Shown: positions 1-10,393, counted from the first letter of the stretch. The stretch is DNA of 64,000 nt from Gimesia benthica (GCF_009720525.1 NZ_CP043930.1:7700001-7764000); one strand, 5' to 3'. The notes: a model not told the origin generated them from the sequence alone. A program made the numbers and translations.

Positions 1-2
1 TG

Positions 3-3000
3 CGTGATGGAGAGATGCCTCCCGAGGATTCAAAACCGCAACCGACGCAGGCGGAACTCGCATCCTTGCAAAAGTGGGTGCAGGCAGTTCTCGATGCGGA
101 AGCCCGGGCAAACGCCGGAGATCCCGGCCCCGTTGTGTTGCGCAGGCTGAATAACGCCGAGTATACCTATACGATCCAGGACCTGACCGGAGTCCCTCTG
201 GAACCGGCGCAGCAGTTTCCCGTCGACAGCGCTGCCGGCGAAGGTTTCACAAACGTGGGAAATTCGCTGGTGATGTCTCCTGCTTTGATCCAGAAATACT
301 TCGCTGCCGCTAAGAAAATATCCAGTCATGCAGTCCTGCTGCCAGACGGCATCGAATTCTCATCCAAAACGACCCGCAGAGACTGGACGAACGAAAAACT
401 GGCAGCGATTCGCGAATTCTATGCACGTTATACTGAAAGCAAAGGCGCGACCGCGGTCAATCTGCAGGGGATCCACTTCGAAACCAATGGCGGAGGACGA
501 CTTCCCCTGGAAGCTTATCTGCAGGCTACACTCAAAGAAAAAGAGGCGCTCCAGTCGGGCCAGAAAAGCCTTGCGTCCGTCGCGCGTGAATACGATTTGA
601 ACGAGAAATATCTGACTCTGCTCTGGCAGTCCTTGACTGATAAAACTCCCTCCGTAGTGCTTGACCAGATCCGTGATTTCTGGAGTCGCGCGAAACTGAC
701 GGATGCCCCTCAACTGGCAGAGCTGATTCAACAGTGGCAGTCAGCACTCTGGCGGTTCACCACAGTCGGGCACATCGGCAAACGGGGCGGCCCCGCAGCC
801 TGGCAGGTTCCGGTGCAACCGGTCACCACGCAACAGGAACTGCGCTTAAAGTTACCCGAAGTGAAAGCCGGAGAGTCGGTCACACTCTATCTGGCAACCA
901 GTACTGCCGGCGATGGAAACCAGGGAGACTTCGCGATCTGGCAGAATCCGCGTTTGATCATTCCCGGACAGACGGAATTACCCTTGAAAGAGGTCCGTCA
1001 GTATCTCGCATATCTGACCGCTTACCAAGAGCGTCTGCTGGCTCATACCACCGCCTGTCTGAATGCGGCTCTGGAAGTGGAAACGGCGACAGCAGCGGTC
1101 AATCTGGAAAAACTGGCGCAGAAGCACGGCATCGAGCCAGTAATTCTGCATGCCTGGCTTGCCTGCCTGGGCCTGGATGGCGGACAGCCGACTATCGAGG
1201 GATACATTACCAGGCAGACTGAGCAAATTCAGAACTATGACTTCGTCAAAGGCTGGGTAGGCGAGCAGGCTTTAAGTGTTGTGGCGAATGCATCCGATCA
1301 GGGTGTGCGAATTCCCGGCGAAATGCTGCCACACCATGTCGCCGTACATCCCACACCCCAGCGGCGGGTGATCATTGGCTGGAAAAGCCCCATGTCTGGC
1401 ACGGTTAATGTCAAAGGTGCTGTCAGGCGGGCACATATCGGTTGTGGAAATGGAATCGACTGGCGACTGGAATTGTGGCGCGGCAATACGAGACAGATGC
1501 TGGCTTCTGGAAATGCCACAACCAGGGAAACGTCTCCCGTGGAGGTCAACGAACCGCTCAAGGTACGAACCGGTGATATGCTGCTGCTCGGCATCGGGCC
1601 GCGGGACGGAAATCACTCCTGCGACCTGACAGACGTTGATCTGACAATCACTCCTGTGACAGCAGGAGCATCAGCATGGAATCTGGCTCGTGAGATTTCA
1701 TCCGATATTCTGGCAGGGAACCCGCACGCCGATGAACAGGGCAATCCCAATGTCTGGCACTTCTTCAGTGAGCCGGATCAGCCTGTCTCTCGCATTGCTG
1801 TTCCTTCAGGCTCGTTACTGGCCCGCTGGCAGACCGAGGCTGATATTGAGACCCGCAAGCAGCTGGCAGCAGAATTACAGCGCCTGCTCACGGCCGGGCC
1901 AGACCAACTCCCCGAAAACGCTCCGGATCGAAATCTCTATCAGCAGCTAACATCCCTCCGCAGTCCCGCTTTTGAAGCACTCAGGCAACAATATCGGCCA
2001 GATCGGCAACAGGTCACAGAACTGACTGAGGAACAAGCATATGGTCTCGACCCACAACTGTTCGGCAAGCACCCCGCAGGCACGTCTATAGCGCCGTCTG
2101 CACTTTGTGTGCAGGCACCTGCTGTGATTGAAGTCCGCTTACCAGCCGAACTGGCTGCCGGGACTGAATTCGCAGCCACTGGAATGTTACATGCCGCCAC
2201 CAGTCAACAGGGGACCGTTCAGCTTAAAGTTTCCACGGAAAAACCAGAGTCGCTGACTGAGCTACACGCCGGCGCATTTCGGAGCGGTGGGAAGAAATCG
2301 ACCTGGTCCGATGGTGAAAAGCCGGTGATCCCTATTTCGCCGGTACTGGTGAGTGAAAACAGTCAGGTTAAAGAGCGAGTCCTGGCGCAGTTTGCTGAGT
2401 TCCGCAATCTGTTTCCAGCCGCCCTCTGTTACACGCGCATTGTTCCCGTTGATGAAGTCGTCACTCTGACGCTTTACTATCGGGAGGACGAACATCTGCA
2501 GCGGCTGATGCTGAATCCTGATCAGACTTCAGAGCTGAATCGGCTGTGGGACGAGCTGCATTATATCAGTCGCTCACCCTTGCGACAGGTGGATGCCTAC
2601 GAACAGCTCTGGCAGTTCGCGACGCAGGACGCCGATCCAAGTGCCTTTACTCCCATGCGGGAGGGCATCATGCGACAGGCAGATGCATTTCGCACCCGAT
2701 TGCAGGCAACTGAGCCCCTGCATATTGAAGCCGTCCTGAAATTTGCAGACCGCGCCTGGCGGCGTCCTCTCAGCTCAGCAGAAGAGACCGAATTGAAAAC
2801 ACTCTATACGCAGCTCCGGCAGCAGAAGCTGTCTCACACGGAAGCGATCCAGATGCTGCTGGCGCGGGTCCTGGTCTCGCCTGTCTTTCTCTACCGTACG
2901 GAAGCCGCTCCCTCTGGAAGCCAGCCTGCCCCCGTCTCGGACCATGAGCTTGCCTCCCGTTTAAGTTATTTTCTCTGGTCGTCGCTGCCCGATCAGGAAC

Positions 3001-3983
3001 TCCGTGAACTGGCGACTCAAGGCAAGCTACGTGATCCAGCCGTTCTGAGGCAGCAGGTAGCTCGAATGCTGCAGGATCCCCGAATCAGTCGTATGGCGAT
3101 TGAATTCGGCTGCCAGTGGCTGCACGTGCGCAACTTCGATCAGTTCGATGAGAAGAGTCAGCGACATTTCCCGGAGTTCGCAGAACTTCGCAGTGATATG
3201 TACGAAGAGGTGATTCGATTCTTTACCGATCTTTTACAGCAGAATCGTTCCCTCCTGGCCATCCTGGATGCGGACTATGTCTGGGCGAATCAGCGGCTGG
3301 CCAAATTTTATGGTCTACAGGGAGTGGCAGGCGCAGACTGGCAGCGGGTAGAAGGAGTACAGCAACAGTCCCGGGGGGGCATCCTCGCGATGGCGGCGAC
3401 ACTCTCGAAGCAGTCCGGCGCGTCACGAACGAGTCCGATCTTGAGAGGAAACTGGGTTTCGGAATTTCTACTGGGTGAGAAACTTCCCCGTCCTCCCAAA
3501 GACGTACCGGTTCTGCCGGAAGAAGTTCCTGCGAACCTGACCGAGCGACAACTGATTGAACAGCATAGTGCCGATCCTGCCTGTGCCAAATGTCACAAGC
3601 GCATTGATGGCTTCGGATTCACTCTGGAACAATTCGACGGCATTGGGCGTCTGCGGAAAAAAGATGCGAAAGGGCATCCGATCGACGATGCTTCGGTTCT
3701 ACCCGATGGAACTGCAGTGACAGGAATCGCCGGTCTACGGAATTATCTGCTCAACGAGCGGCGGGATGATTTCCTGCGGGCCTTTAATCGGCGTCTGCTG
3801 GGCTATGCCCTGGGACGCTCTGTGCAGTTGTCTGATGAACCACTGCTGGATCAGATGACGACTCAACTCGAACAGGATGACTACCGGATCAAGACTGCGA
3901 TTCAGGCCATTGTTCTCAGTCCGCAGTTCCGCATGATTCGCGGTACCGAGCAACAGAGTGTCAGCAGCGTGACAGCGGACTGA
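3..3983 (+). CDS. DUF1587/DUF1595/DUF1592/DUF1588/DUF1585 planctomycete cytochrome-type protein (5' partial)
   Basis: The frame is open from base 3 (reading RDGEMPPED), so the gene begins outside the window; the ATG at 15 is internal. That first stretch looks like the end of a PSCyt1 cytochrome-like domain. Numbering from the ATG at 15, a DUF1587-type segment (RRLNNAEYTYTIQDLTG) is near residues 43-60. A long middle section follows, including a beta-rich stretch at about 455-550 (GWKSPMSG start). The C-terminal half is DUF1595/1592/1588/1585-like, with a CxxCH haem-c-type motif (CAKCHKRIDGFG) at Cys1190. The visible part alone is 1322 residues, longer than I expect for the family. These proteins are typical of Planctomycetes, with no firmly established function. 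It is followed 71 bases later by a DUF1552 gene, the usual partner. Family assignment is firm; the role is unknown. Confidence 0.9.
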   Translation, partial: RDGEMPPEDSKPQPTQAELASLQKWVQAVLDAEARANAGDPGPVVLRRLNNAEYTYTIQDLTGVPLEPAQQFPVDSAAGEGFTNVGNSLVMSPALIQKYFAAAKKISSHAVLLPDGIEFSSKTTRRDWTNEKLAAIREFYARYTESKGATAVNLQGIHFETNGGGRLPLEAYLQATLKEKEALQSGQKSLASVAREYDLNEKYLTLLWQSLTDKTPSVVLDQIRDFWSRAKLTDAPQLAELIQQWQSALWRFTTVGHIGKRGGPAAWQVPVQPVTTQQELRLKLPEVKAGESVTLYLATSTAGDGNQGDFAIWQNPRLIIPGQTELPLKEVRQYLAYLTAYQERLLAHTTACLNAALEVETATAAVNLEKLAQKHGIEPVILHAWLACLGLDGGQPTIEGYITRQTEQIQNYDFVKGWVGEQALSVVANASDQGVRIPGEMLPHHVAVHPTPQRRVIIGWKSPMSGTVNVKGAVRRAHIGCGNGIDWRLELWRGNTRQMLASGNATTRETSPVEVNEPLKVRTGDMLLLGIGPRDGNHSCDLTDVDLTITPVTAGASAWNLAREISSDILAGNPHADEQGNPNVWHFFSEPDQPVSRIAVPSGSLLARWQTEADIETRKQLAAELQRLLTAGPDQLPENAPDRNLYQQLTSLRSPAFEALRQQYRPDRQQVTELTEEQAYGLDPQLFGKHPAGTSIAPSALCVQAPAVIEVRLPAELAAGTEFAATGMLHAATSQQGTVQLKVSTEKPESLTELHAGAFRSGGKKSTWSDGEKPVIPISPVLVSENSQVKERVLAQFAEFRNLFPAALCYTRIVPVDEVVTLTLYYREDEHLQRLMLNPDQTSELNRLWDELHYISRSPLRQVDAYEQLWQFATQDADPSAFTPMREGIMRQADAFRTRLQATEPLHIEAVLKFADRAWRRPLSSAEETELKTLYTQLRQQKLSHTEAIQMLLARVLVSPVFLYRTEAAPSGSQPAPVSDHELASRLSYFLWSSLPDQELRELATQGKLRDPAVLRQQVARMLQDPRISRMAIEFGCQWLHVRNFDQFDEKSQRHFPEFAELRSDMYEEVIRFFTDLLQQNRSLLAILDADYVWANQRLAKFYGLQGVAGADWQRVEGVQQQSRGGILAMAATLSKQSGASRTSPILRGNWVSEFLLGEKLPRPPKDVPVLPEEVPANLTERQLIEQHSADPACAKCHKRIDGFGFTLEQFDGIGRLRKKDAKGHPIDDASVLPDGTAVTGIAGLRNYLLNERRDDFLRAFNRRLLGYALGRSVQLSDEPLLDQMTTQLEQDDYRIKTAIQAIVLSPQFRMIRGTEQQSVSSVTAD

Positions 3984-4054
3984 TTCAATAAAATCTGTTA
4001 AACTAAAAGATGAATAGAACTGATACCGAATTCTGAAAATCAAGGAGTTATCAG

Positions 4055-5359
4055 ATGAGCGCTTTTATGACAACCCGACGAACCATGCTGCGAGGGCTCG
4101 GCGTAACCATGGCATTGCCCTGGCTGGAATCACTGCGGGTCTGGGGAGCAGAAGCGGGCAAGAATGCAGTTCAGGGAGAAGCTCCGATTCGGTTTGCAGC
4201 GCTTTTTTCCGGCAATGGCTTTCACCGCGAACACTGGTGGGCCAAGGGGAGCGGCAAAACAATGGAACTGGGTAAGGTCCTTGAGCCGCTGCTGCCACAC
4301 CGGGAAAAAATGCTGTTTATTCAGGGGCTGTATAACGAGGAAGCGCTGAAAGGAAATATTCACAGTTCCCAGACGGGAAATATTCTCACGGGGGCGCCGC
4401 TCGAAGCAGGGGGCGGCATTCGCAGCGGGATCAGCATCGATCAGATGCTGGCGAAACAGTACGGTCAGACGACGAAAGTCCCCAGCCTGGTCCTGGGTTG
4501 CGAAAAGTCGAATCCGTCAGTCCACAAGAACTATTCGATGCTTTACAGCAGTCATATCTCCTGGAGTTCTCCGACAACGCCGACGCCCCTGGAAGTCTAC
4601 CCGGCGCTGGCCTTTGATCGACTGTTCCGCAAAGATGCGAGTCAGAGTGATCAGAGTGTACTCGATGCCGTTCTGGGGGATGCTCGCGATTTGCGACGGG
4701 GGATCAGCCGGAGCGATAAACAGAAGCTGGATGAATATCTTAATTCGGTGCGTGAAGTAGAACAGCGGATCGATCGGGCAGGGCAGCGAGGGGAATTACA
4801 GGGCTGGCGTCCCACGCTTGATAAACCGAATGTTCCCCGGCCAGCGGATGGCATTCCCCAGGACATCGCCGAGCATATGCGACTGATGTGTGATATTCTG
4901 GTACTGGCGTTTCAGACCGATGCGACTCGCTTCTGTACCCTGAAACTAAACAACGATCATTCGTCTTTACGCTTTCCCAATCTGGGCGTGGATTACATGA
5001 TCCACCACCTGTTATCACATCAGGAATCGAATGACTGGCTCAAGGTCAATCAGTTCTTTCTCGAGCAGGTGGCCTATATTGCCGCCAAGCTGGATGCGAT
5101 CCAGGAAGGAGAACGAACCGCACTGGATAATACCATGCTGATGTATTGCAGCAGTATGCTCACCGGCAGTCATGATGCAACCAAACTGCCCGTCGTAATA
5201 CTGGGCCGTGGAGGAGGCAAGCTGGAAACCGGACGGGTGCTGAATTATCTCGATCAACCGAATCGAAAAATGTGCAGCCTCTATCTGTCGTTAATGGACC
5301 GTTTCGGGTTGCACCTGGATCAGTTCGGCGATGCTACAGAACGCCTGGCAGGTCTCTAG
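4055..5359 (+). CDS. DUF1552 family protein, twin-arginine-type export signal
   Basis: 434 residues, preceded by a strong ribosome site (AAGGAG, 4043-4048). The N-terminus TTRRTMLRGLGVTMALPW resembles a twin-arginine signal, suggesting export in folded form. The body matches the DUF1552 pattern: an early FAALFSGNGFHREHWW segment, an SSQTGNILTG segment and a C-terminal half with LVLAFQTDATR and HHLLSHQ. DUF1552 genes habitually follow DUF1592-type genes in planctomycetes, as here, so the two products probably work together in the periplasm or at the cell surface; what they do is not established. The GntR gene starts 10 bases after the stop codon, so it may be in the same transcript. Confidence 0.88.
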   Translation: MSAFMTTRRTMLRGLGVTMALPWLESLRVWGAEAGKNAVQGEAPIRFAALFSGNGFHREHWWAKGSGKTMELGKVLEPLLPHREKMLFIQGLYNEEALKGNIHSSQTGNILTGAPLEAGGGIRSGISIDQMLAKQYGQTTKVPSLVLGCEKSNPSVHKNYSMLYSSHISWSSPTTPTPLEVYPALAFDRLFRKDASQSDQSVLDAVLGDARDLRRGISRSDKQKLDEYLNSVREVEQRIDRAGQRGELQGWRPTLDKPNVPRPADGIPQDIAEHMRLMCDILVLAFQTDATRFCTLKLNNDHSSLRFPNLGVDYMIHHLLSHQESNDWLKVNQFFLEQVAYIAAKLDAIQEGERTALDNTMLMYCSSMLTGSHDATKLPVVILGRGGGKLETGRVLNYLDQPNRKMCSLYLSLMDRFGLHLDQFGDATERLAGL

Positions 5360-5369
5360 ACAGGAATTA

Positions 5370-6068
5370 ATGATGAGTATAGATCAATTTTCGAAAGGCG
5401 GCGCCGGTCAGCCAAAACTGAAGCGGCAGACACTGACACAGGCTGTCGAATCCCGCTTGCGCAGTGAAATCATCCAGGGCGTGTACGAGCCCGGGACAAT
5501 GCTCAGTGAACCGGTGCTTTCGTCTGAATTGGGAGTCAGCCGATCTCCGGTCCGTGAAGCACTGTTGATTCTGGAGCGGGATGGTATCGTGGAATTCGAC
5601 GAACGTGGTCGAACCCGGGTCGCAACCATGACCGCCGCTGACTTTGAAGATCTGTACCTGCTCCGTCTTGCAGTGGAGCCAATGGTTGCTGTGCATGCGG
5701 CCGCCCAGGCAACTTCAGCTGACTATGCTGCACTCGAAGCGAATATGAAGGCAATGCATAATACAAAAACGCTGGCAGAGATCAGTCTGTTGGATATGGA
5801 ATTTCATGATCTGCTGGTTGCCTCCAGCCGCCGTTCCCGTCTGATAGCCACCTGGCGCTCATTGCGCCCTTCATTGGAACTCTGGCTTGCCGCTTTGCAT
5901 CGTCGTCATGAACAGATCACCGGCCGTGTTAAGGAAATCACAATCGATAGCCATCAGGAACTGATCAACACGCTCCGCAGCGGTGATGGAGCCTCGATTG
6001 AAAAACTGATGCGCGGGCATATCGAAGGCTGGTATCAGTGGCTGCCGGAAATGACTGAGCTGTCCTGA
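5370..6068 (+). CDS. GntR-family transcriptional regulator with FCD domain
   Basis: 232 residues from the ATG at 5370; an in-frame ATG at 5331 would overlap the upstream gene by 29 bases and is less likely. The N-terminal winged helix (about residues 20-85) carries the GntR pattern: LRSEIIQGVYEPGTMLSE, then the recognition-helix segment LGVSRSPVREALLILERDG. The C-terminal all-helical part (about 95-225) fits an FCD ligand-binding domain with its usual metal-site features (DMEFHDLL, later DSHQELINTL). FadR/FCD regulators normally bind small organic acids and control nearby catabolic genes. The effector here is unknown. It sits 10 bases behind the DUF1552 gene and may regulate that cluster or itself. 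Confidence 0.9.
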   Translation: MMSIDQFSKGGAGQPKLKRQTLTQAVESRLRSEIIQGVYEPGTMLSEPVLSSELGVSRSPVREALLILERDGIVEFDERGRTRVATMTAADFEDLYLLRLAVEPMVAVHAAAQATSADYAALEANMKAMHNTKTLAEISLLDMEFHDLLVASSRRSRLIATWRSLRPSLELWLAALHRRHEQITGRVKEITIDSHQELINTLRSGDGASIEKLMRGHIEGWYQWLPEMTELS

Positions 6069-6464
6069 TGCTGTCTGATTATTCCGCTTCAAGAGGCACA
6101 GAGCAGGCTGTGACTGTAAAGAATCTTTAACAAACCACGCGCCTCCGCTAACTCGTTAAGACAGAAGTAGTGGTTCTGTGTGCAGTTTGGCTGGTGACAG
6201 GAAATGGAATCCAGCAAATTTCCGGGTAACGCGTCCCATTCTGATTTCAGACAGGAAATGCTTACCTCTCAGGACTTTAATTGCTGTGAAAACTGACTGA
6301 TGGCAGCGCTCACTTTCCTCGTCTAACCTTGGCGTAAACAATCAGGACAGAGAAAGTGCGCAAAATACGGCAGAACCCAAATTTACGGTATGAAAATAGG
6401 TAGAGTAGGCTGGTAGACTGACTGGAAAGACTGTCATCCACTCTCAAAAAAGTACCTGCGTGAA
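6069..6464. other. Intergenic region, 396 bp, no gene seen
   Basis: I see no convincing coding region here. A 61-codon minus-strand frame (6156-6341) has no recognisable motif and is treated as chance. No clear inverted repeat with a T-run follows the GntR gene. The AT-richer 3' part (about 6330-6460) probably contains the promoter of the downstream membrane protein, but I could not pick a confident -35/-10 pair. Confidence 0.5.
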
Positions 6465-9029
6465 ATGAATCAGGAAAATCTGTCGCCACAATCGCGTTCT
6501 TGGAAAATGCCGATCCTGCTGCTGATCATCTTTACTGTATTAGGTACAGCACGTCTGAATCAGTTCTATTTTTACAACCCCGACAGTAGTGATTATGTGC
6601 TGATGGCGCGGGGGTTTGTTGAATTCCAGGAATATCGACAGTTTGATCGACCAGGGGAGCCTTACTTCACTTTACGTCCGCCAGGCATGTCGGTTCTGTT
6701 GATACCTGCTGCAATCATCGCCCCCTATGATGTGATCGCCGCAAAAGTGACGGTATTGATGACTGCCCTCGTCATGATCTGGCTCTTCTATACACTGGCC
6801 TGGCGACTGATAAGCAGCACAGATCCCGAGTCTACGGAGTCATTGTCACCACTGCGCTGGTCGGTTCTGCTGGTCAGCCTGGTCCTGATGACCAATCCCT
6901 ATGTTCTCGTTTATTCCACAATCGTGATGAGCGAGATCCCCTTTATGGCATGCACGCTGGCGGTACTCTACCTGTTTTCTGCCGAGGAAGAGAAATGGTC
7001 TCTCGGTAAACTGGTTTGTCTGACCGGATTGCTGGTGTTTATTCCCTTTCTCAGAACCATTGGCGTCGCCATGATTCTGGCCGTGGGACTCTGGTGTCTC
7101 TTTAGTCGGAAACGCTGGATCTGTCTGATCCCGGTGGGGTTCGCGGTCGGAACGACCGCATTCTGGATGTTCCGCAACAGCCAGTTCAAAACAATGAGTT
7201 ACAGTTCTATTGCACTCCAGGAAATGAAGACCGCGGGAGTGGTCGGCACACTAATCAGCATGCTGAATCGGCTGCTCGTTCACATCGACGGATTATTTCA
7301 GAAAATCTTCCCTGGTCTGCCGGGAACCGTGCCCGAATACAGCGGAGTGCTTTCCGGAGAGTATCATGCACTCCCCGGTTCTCCCCTGATCTATTCGCTG
7401 GGGAGCGTAGTGATAATTGTCATCTCGCTGGCAGGCATGCTGTGCTGCTGGAAACGCGGTGGTGCAGTCTGCTTACTCTACTTGTGTCTTTCGCTGGGAG
7501 TGCTTTCTGTCTGGCCCTGGATGCAGACCCGTTTTTCACTCCCCTGGTTGCCCATGATTCTGGTCTTCGTTCCTGCAGGTCTGTTTTACATCAAAGAGTC
7601 TTCACTGGGCCAGCGTGCAGGGGTGCTGAAAACACTTGCCGTGGGAGGTGTCGCGGTAGTGGCTGCTCTACTGTTCTCACAAACCTGGGTTGATGCCAAT
7701 CTGATTACAACAAATCATCTCATGAAGACGGAGAGTGAAGAGGAACTTTCTAACGAGGACCTCATCATGTTCGCCAGTGACTTCGTCAAAGCGGGCGAAT
7801 GGTTGAATCAGAATACCGCACCTCATGCGCGTGTGTTAACGCGGCGGGCAGAAGTCTCCACAGCCAGCCATCGCTATCAGAGACTGTTTTATTTCGAACC
7901 GTCCAATATCGAACAGCTGCATAAAGCCATTCAGTCCATGGGACAATGTTACCTGGTCACCTATAGCAAACATACGAATGATATGTTTCCCCGATATCTG
8001 CTGGATGATGATCTGATTTATCGCTTCACTCCGGTTTATGAAGAAGACGGAATCGTGGTGATTGAAGTGACGCCGAACTATGAAGGGACAGTCCGAGATC
8101 AGTACTGGCGGGATGAAGAAGCTATGGAACTGGCCCGGAAACGGCTGGCTCGAAACCCACGCCGCATTTCGGTCTGTATGACGTATCTCAATCAACTGCT
8201 CAAAGCGGAAGAGTATGATCAAATTATCGCTTTCATTGGCGATCTCGAACAGGCTGGGATACAGGATGCCCGCTTCATGAGTATGCTGGGCTGGTCTTAC
8301 CTCGGTAAACGCCAGTACGACCAGGCGCTGGAAGAATTTGCCCGCGCCACGCGAACTCCAGGACAGAAAATGATCCGGGGCAACCTGAATGACGGAATTA
8401 AACTGGCTCTCAAGCGACGGAAAGCGGCTCAGGAGAATCAGGGGAAATCACAACATGAAAAACCGGGCAGCTATCTGAAACTGACCGACAACATGTGGCA
8501 GCTGGTCATGTTCGATAAAGCTGAAAAGTTTGCGCACAAAGTGCTCGATTCAAAACAGGCTACAACTGCTGAACTGGATCAGGCTCACGTCTGGCTGGCC
8601 CGGCTGGCGCTGATTCAGGGGAATGCGGAACAGGCGCTTCAGGAATTAACCCAGGTGCAGGATGCGGACAATGAAGCTGCTCAGGCTCTACGACACCGCC
8701 TGGACCTGGAGAAAATGATTACCTCTGCCTGGGCCAGTGAATCTGCTTCCTCTAAGGTACCTGACTCCAGTCAGATCCTGAAACTGGCCAAACTATACGA
8801 GGAACAGGGCGTTCCGGGCAAGGCACTCAAACTATTGCAACAGGCTCATGATCGCAACGACTCCGATACACAGATTTTGAGAGAACTGGCCCGTCTGCAG
8901 CTGTTCTACAGTCTGCTCGATGAGGCAGAGAACAGTTACCTGAGTCTGCAGAAGACATCGCCCGATGATCCGGAGATCAAGAAGGCGTTACAGCAAATTG
9001 CCCGGTTCAGAGAAACGCCTCGATACTAA
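6465..9029 (+). CDS. GT-C (ArnT/PMT-like) glycosyltransferase-type membrane protein with C-terminal TPR region
   Basis: 854 residues. The N-terminal half (about residues 15-410) has roughly a dozen hydrophobic segments. Right after the first comes an acidic loop (NPDSSDYVLMARG) and then LRPPGMSVLLIPA, the arrangement of GT39/ArnT-like GT-C enzymes that transfer sugars from polyprenyl-phosphate donors outside the membrane. Residues about 440-540 look extracytoplasmic, and the C-terminal 300 residues are tetratricopeptide-like (SMLGWSYLGKRQYDQALEEF; LYEEQGVPGKALKLLQQA), suggesting protein partners. Start choice is uncertain because no good ribosome site precedes the ATG. Sugar donor and acceptor cannot be told. 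It stands alone between intergenic regions of about 400 bp. Confidence 0.75.
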   Translation: MNQENLSPQSRSWKMPILLLIIFTVLGTARLNQFYFYNPDSSDYVLMARGFVEFQEYRQFDRPGEPYFTLRPPGMSVLLIPAAIIAPYDVIAAKVTVLMTALVMIWLFYTLAWRLISSTDPESTESLSPLRWSVLLVSLVLMTNPYVLVYSTIVMSEIPFMACTLAVLYLFSAEEEKWSLGKLVCLTGLLVFIPFLRTIGVAMILAVGLWCLFSRKRWICLIPVGFAVGTTAFWMFRNSQFKTMSYSSIALQEMKTAGVVGTLISMLNRLLVHIDGLFQKIFPGLPGTVPEYSGVLSGEYHALPGSPLIYSLGSVVIIVISLAGMLCCWKRGGAVCLLYLCLSLGVLSVWPWMQTRFSLPWLPMILVFVPAGLFYIKESSLGQRAGVLKTLAVGGVAVVAALLFSQTWVDANLITTNHLMKTESEEELSNEDLIMFASDFVKAGEWLNQNTAPHARVLTRRAEVSTASHRYQRLFYFEPSNIEQLHKAIQSMGQCYLVTYSKHTNDMFPRYLLDDDLIYRFTPVYEEDGIVVIEVTPNYEGTVRDQYWRDEEAMELARKRLARNPRRISVCMTYLNQLLKAEEYDQIIAFIGDLEQAGIQDARFMSMLGWSYLGKRQYDQALEEFARATRTPGQKMIRGNLNDGIKLALKRRKAAQENQGKSQHEKPGSYLKLTDNMWQLVMFDKAEKFAHKVLDSKQATTAELDQAHVWLARLALIQGNAEQALQELTQVQDADNEAAQALRHRLDLEKMITSAWASESASSKVPDSSQILKLAKLYEEQGVPGKALKLLQQAHDRNDSDTQILRELARLQLFYSLLDEAENSYLSLQKTSPDDPEIKKALQQIARFRETPRY

Positions 9030-9455
9030 CTGCTGTTTTCACAGGATTATTCCTGCCTGCCCGGGGATGCTCTGTTTCTCTGGTACGATCTCAAGTTCCA
9101 GAGGCCAGTTCTGGCGTTTCGAGTATTCTCCCTCTGCGCCATACAGGCTCTGAAAACTTTACGGGGGCTGCAGATCGATTTGATGAAAATCTGTAGAGAA
9201 AGAATCAGAACTTCTGGCAGATTCGAAATGAATATGCGAACATGGAATCAGGTGACAAAGCAAGGCTAAGTGTTCTCTGATGGGAGTTTCTGTGGGGCCG
9301 CAGGAATTCATTCCGTGGTTGAACCGTCTGCAAACGCAGAGTTTCTCAGGCGAAACAACACGGCGCTTTGTCCCGAGATCGTCATGGTAAGACCGGGAAA
9401 TTCAATTTTGCATTCTGAATTTCTGATTGAGAAGCCCCGTTTATGGAGAAAAATA
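9030..9455. other. Intergenic region, 426 bp, no gene seen
   Basis: The frame of the next gene can be extended upstream to a GTG at 9270, but the extension precedes an obvious signal peptide and has no ribosome site, so I regard it as leader sequence. I see no stable hairpin with a T-run after the upstream gene and no RNA gene. Confidence 0.5.
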
Positions 9456-10337
9456 ATGCGTCGAGTACTACCGCTTCTTTTACTGCTGTGTTCAGCGGGT
9501 CAGTTTTTGCATGCGGACGATGCAAAACCAGATGAGGAAGGCCTGATTCGCACTGCGATTTCCTCTTACAAAACAGCTTTTGACAAGGGAGATGCCAAAG
9601 CTGTTGCCAGCCACTGGACACCCGAAGGGGAATTCACTCCACCGGGAGGCGAAACAATCAAGGGACAGGCCGCGCTGGAGAAAAGCTTCACAGAGTATTT
9701 TAAGGATTCGCCTGGCGCTAAAATCGAACTGGAAAGTGTCGATATTCGACTGATCTCACCAGGCGTTGCCGTTGAGAACGGTGTGGCTGAGGTCATTCTG
9801 CCGGAGCAGGAGACCAGCATCACTGAATACTCGGCCGTGCATGTGAAAACGCCCGCTGGCTGGAAGCTGGATAGTGTAACAGAAACAGCAGCCATAGTGC
9901 CTCAATCACACTACGAACAACTGAAATCACTGGAATGGATGATCGGAACCTGGGTTGATGAAGGCGATGATGGTTCCGTCGAAACCGTCTGCAAGTGGAC
10001 GAAGAATAAAAACTTCATGACGCGTTCTTTTAAGGTACATATCCAGGATCGCGTTGCTCTGGAAGGGACGCAGATCATTGGCTGGGATCCGGATAAACAG
10101 ACCATCCGTTCCTGGTTATTCGACTCAGAAGGTGGATTCGGTGTCGGGATCTGGACTCAAACCGAGAATCGCTGGACCGTACGCACATTGCAGGTTCTGG
10201 CGAATGGCGAGAAGGCCACTGGAGTTAATGTCATCACCAAAATCGATAACAACAGTTTTACTTTTCGTTCTCTAGGACGCGAGGTGGATGGCGAACTCCT
10301 GCCGGGAGTCGACGAGATCACCATTATCCGCAAGTAA
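9456..10337 (+). CDS. Secreted SnoaL/NTF2-like protein (SgcJ/EcaC-type) with C-terminal lipocalin-like half
   Basis: 293 residues from the ATG at 9456, chosen because GGAG at 9445-9448 is well placed and the protein then begins with a clear signal peptide (MRRVLPLLLLLCSAGQFLHA). Residues about 28-150 form an NTF2-like cone fold of the DUF4440/SnoaL type (ISSYKTAFDKGDAKAVASHW, later the GEFTPPGG loop). The C-terminal half (about 158-293, starting LKSLEWMIGTWVDEGD) resembles DUF1579/lipocalin-like beta-barrel repeats. Such two-part proteins are common in planctomycetes and of unknown function; enzymatic activity should not be assumed. The Gly-rich repeat gene begins only 56 bases downstream, so co-transcription is likely. 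Confidence 0.8.
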   Translation: MRRVLPLLLLLCSAGQFLHADDAKPDEEGLIRTAISSYKTAFDKGDAKAVASHWTPEGEFTPPGGETIKGQAALEKSFTEYFKDSPGAKIELESVDIRLISPGVAVENGVAEVILPEQETSITEYSAVHVKTPAGWKLDSVTETAAIVPQSHYEQLKSLEWMIGTWVDEGDDGSVETVCKWTKNKNFMTRSFKVHIQDRVALEGTQIIGWDPDKQTIRSWLFDSEGGFGVGIWTQTENRWTVRTLQVLANGEKATGVNVITKIDNNSFTFRSLGREVDGELLPGVDEITIIRK

Positions 10338-10393
10338 TCTGAGTGGTTTCGTAATTCATCGCTAATTATCAGCTTTAATATAAGGTGGGAAAA

